Part shown: in pieces, positions 5,231-6,344 of the stretch
Numbering within the stretch: position 1 is the stretch's first letter
How the letters are laid out: every line of letters begins with the position of its first letter
Assembly: GCA_023392205.1 (NCBI GenBank)
Contig: JAEVZN010000388.1
Span: 1 to 6,344, forward strand
Source of the DNA: Pseudomonadota bacterium
GTDB lineage: Bacteria > Pseudomonadota > Alphaproteobacteria > Rhizobiales > Xanthobacteraceae
Direction of reading: 5' to 3'
DNA length: 6,344 bases
Made by a program: the position numbers and the translations under genes
Notes under the pieces: generated by a model
The model's database searches: none
What the model saw: only the letters and a program-made list of their open reading frames with translations
What the model was told of the DNA's origin: nothing

Positions 5231-5965
5231 TTACCTGTCAAGCGAACGGTCCAGAGCAGCGAGTACGCGACGCTTGAGCCGCTCGAAAGCCTCCGACTGA
5301 CGATCACGCGGGCGCGGCAGATCGTCTGCGATGTCCTCGAATAGCCGACCGGGCTGCGGACGCATAACGATAATTCGGTCGGCGAGAACCACCGCCTCCT
5401 CCACGTCATGTGTCACGAGCACGAGTGTCGGCCTGTTATCGGCCCACAGGTCGAGCAGATGGTCCTGCAGATCGGCGCGGGTGAAGGCATCCAGCGCGGA
5501 AAAGGGTTCGTCGAGCAGCAGTACTTCCGGCCGCGGGACCAGCGCGCGGGCAATGGCGACCCGCTGCGCCTGCCCGCCGGATAATTCGCGCGGCCAGACA
5601 TCGGCCTTGTCGGACAGCCCGACCCGGTCAAGCGCGCGCGCGACGCGCTCCCTGCGCTCGGGGGCGGACACATGCGCGAGCCCGAAGCCGACGTTTTCCG
5701 CGACAGTGAGCCATGGCAGCAGCCGCGGCTCCTGAAACACGATCCCGATCTTCTCGTGCGGCTCAGCGATCACCTCGTCGTCGAGATGCACGATCCCGCG
5801 TGTCGGCCGGTCGAGGCCGGAAATTGCCCGCAGCAAGGTCGACTTGCCGCAACCGGAGCCGCCGACAATGGCGACGATCTCGCCCGGCATCACCTGAAGC
5901 GACACGCCCTCAAGCGCGCGGACATCGTTCGGATAGGTCTTGGAGACATTCGCAATCGAAAGCAT
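5231..5965 (-). CDS. ABC transporter ATP-binding protein, nitrate/sulfonate/taurine (NitT/TauT) type
   Basis: This 244-residue cytoplasmic ATPase has every nucleotide-binding motif: Walker A GGSGCGKST (35-43), Q-loop FQEPRLLPW (Gln78), signature LSGGQ (128-132), Walker B VLLLDEP (148-154) and the H-loop THD (His186). The Q-loop sequence, the length and the neighbouring permease fit the SsuB/TauB/NrtD group, which powers uptake of sulfonates, taurine, nitrate or similar small anions and aromatics. Substrate specificity lies in the binding protein, which is not in the window, so no gene symbol is given. The ATG at 5965 is 1 nt after the permease stop, with GGGGAC 5 nt before it, so translation is likely coupled. 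The C-terminal ~30 residues are charged (RPRDRQSEAFERLKRR), as is common in this group. Confidence 0.95.
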   Translation of the reverse strand: MLSIANVSKTYPNDVRALEGVSLQVMPGEIVAIVGGSGCGKSTLLRAISGLDRPTRGIVHLDDEVIAEPHEKIGIVFQEPRLLPWLTVAENVGFGLAHVSAPERRERVARALDRVGLSDKADVWPRELSGGQAQRVAIARALVPRPEVLLLDEPFSALDAFTRADLQDHLLDLWADNRPTLVLVTHDVEEAVVLADRIIVMRPQPGRLFEDIADDLPRPRDRQSEAFERLKRRVLAALDRSLDR

Positions 5966-5966
5966 A

Positions 5967-6344
5967 TCAGGTCCCCGCCCGCGGATGGAAACGGTCTTCC
6001 CAGCGCAGCAGGGGTGCGGTCGCGCTGGTCAGCAGCCAGTCGGTCGTCTTGCCGAGTATGGCGAAGGCGATGATGGCGGCGACGATCTGCGCGGGCTTGC
6101 CCAGTTGCTGCCCGTCGATCAGGAGATAGCCCAGCCCCTCCGACGCGCCCATGAACTCGGCGGCCACCACGAACATCCAGCCGAGCCCCAGGCCTGAGCG
6201 CAGCGACACCACATAAGCCGGCAATACCGCCGGCAGCAGGATACGGCGGACCAGCGCAGGTCCTGAGAGACGGAAGGCGCGTCCGACTTCCACGATCTTG
6301 CGATCCACCGAGAGGATAGCGCCCATCACGCCGAGATAGACCGG
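5967..6344 (-). CDS. ABC transporter permease, NitT/TauT type, C-terminal part (5' end outside window)
   Basis: The frame runs from the right window edge to the TGA at 5967-5969, giving 125 residues; the N terminus and first membrane helices are missing. It shows the cytoplasmic EAA coupling loop typical of BPD-type permeases: VGRAFRLSGPALVRRILLPAVLPAYV. SLRSGLGLGWMFVVAAEFMGASEGLGYLL follows, the conserved block of SsuC/TauC/NrtB permeases. A last membrane segment lies around AQIVAAIIAFAILGKTTDWLL, and the short tail ends WEDRFHPRAGT. It forms the membrane channel for the ATPase encoded 1 nt downstream. The apparent GTG/ATG starts near 6329 and 6326 are internal codons, since the family's loop begins upstream of them and the frame continues to the edge. 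Confidence 0.92.
   Translation of the reverse strand, partial: PVYLGVMGAILSVDRKIVEVGRAFRLSGPALVRRILLPAVLPAYVVSLRSGLGLGWMFVVAAEFMGASEGLGYLLIDGQQLGKPAQIVAAIIAFAILGKTTDWLLTSATAPLLRWEDRFHPRAGT

Overview
This GC-rich window looks like chromosomal DNA of an alphaproteobacterium, most likely from Rhizobiales (Bradyrhizobium/Rhodopseudomonas-like or a related family). The reasons are a DUF1236 protein at the left edge, two matches to the alphaproteobacterial general-stress sigma factor (EcfG) promoter, and the style of the encoded proteins. This placement is inferred from the sequence only. I see no insertion sequence, phage gene, CRISPR array, tRNA or rRNA.

Layout: the 3' end of a DUF1236 gene on the + strand (2-331) is followed by a 96-base gap. 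The gap holds a strong hairpin, a 14-bp AT palindrome and a candidate stress promoter reading rightward. An intrinsic terminator oriented the same way lies just beyond it, inside the 3' end of the opposing gene, so the pair could delimit a small RNA of about 95 nt. Everything from 428 to 6344 is on the - strand. In transcription order it reads: the end of a NitT/TauT-type ABC permease (cut by the window edge), its ATPase, an OsmC-family protein, a single-domain rhodanese, a glutathione S-transferase, a phospholipase D-VTT fusion protein and an endonuclease/exonuclease/phosphatase (EEP) family protein.

Functional blocks: (1) the permease and ATPase, separated by 1 nt, are part of a nitrate/sulfonate/taurine-type importer whose binding protein must lie outside the window. 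(2) OsmC, rhodanese and GST are three small thiol-chemistry proteins on one strand with gaps of 42, 80 and 93 nt before them. (3) The PLD-VTT and EEP genes overlap by 4 nt (TTGA). They have their own near-perfect EcfG-type promoter (GGAAC-N16-CGTT) about 28 nt before the PLD start codon, which suggests a stress-induced lipid-modification operon.

The points most worth a second look are the EcfG promoter on the PLD-VTT/EEP operon, the possible EcfG-driven small RNA antisense to the end of that same operon, the combination of eukaryote-like PLD motifs with a VTT/DedA membrane domain, and a hairpin that holds the rhodanese ribosome binding site and start codon. None of the protein families is itself new. 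The novelty, if any, lies in the regulatory arrangement.
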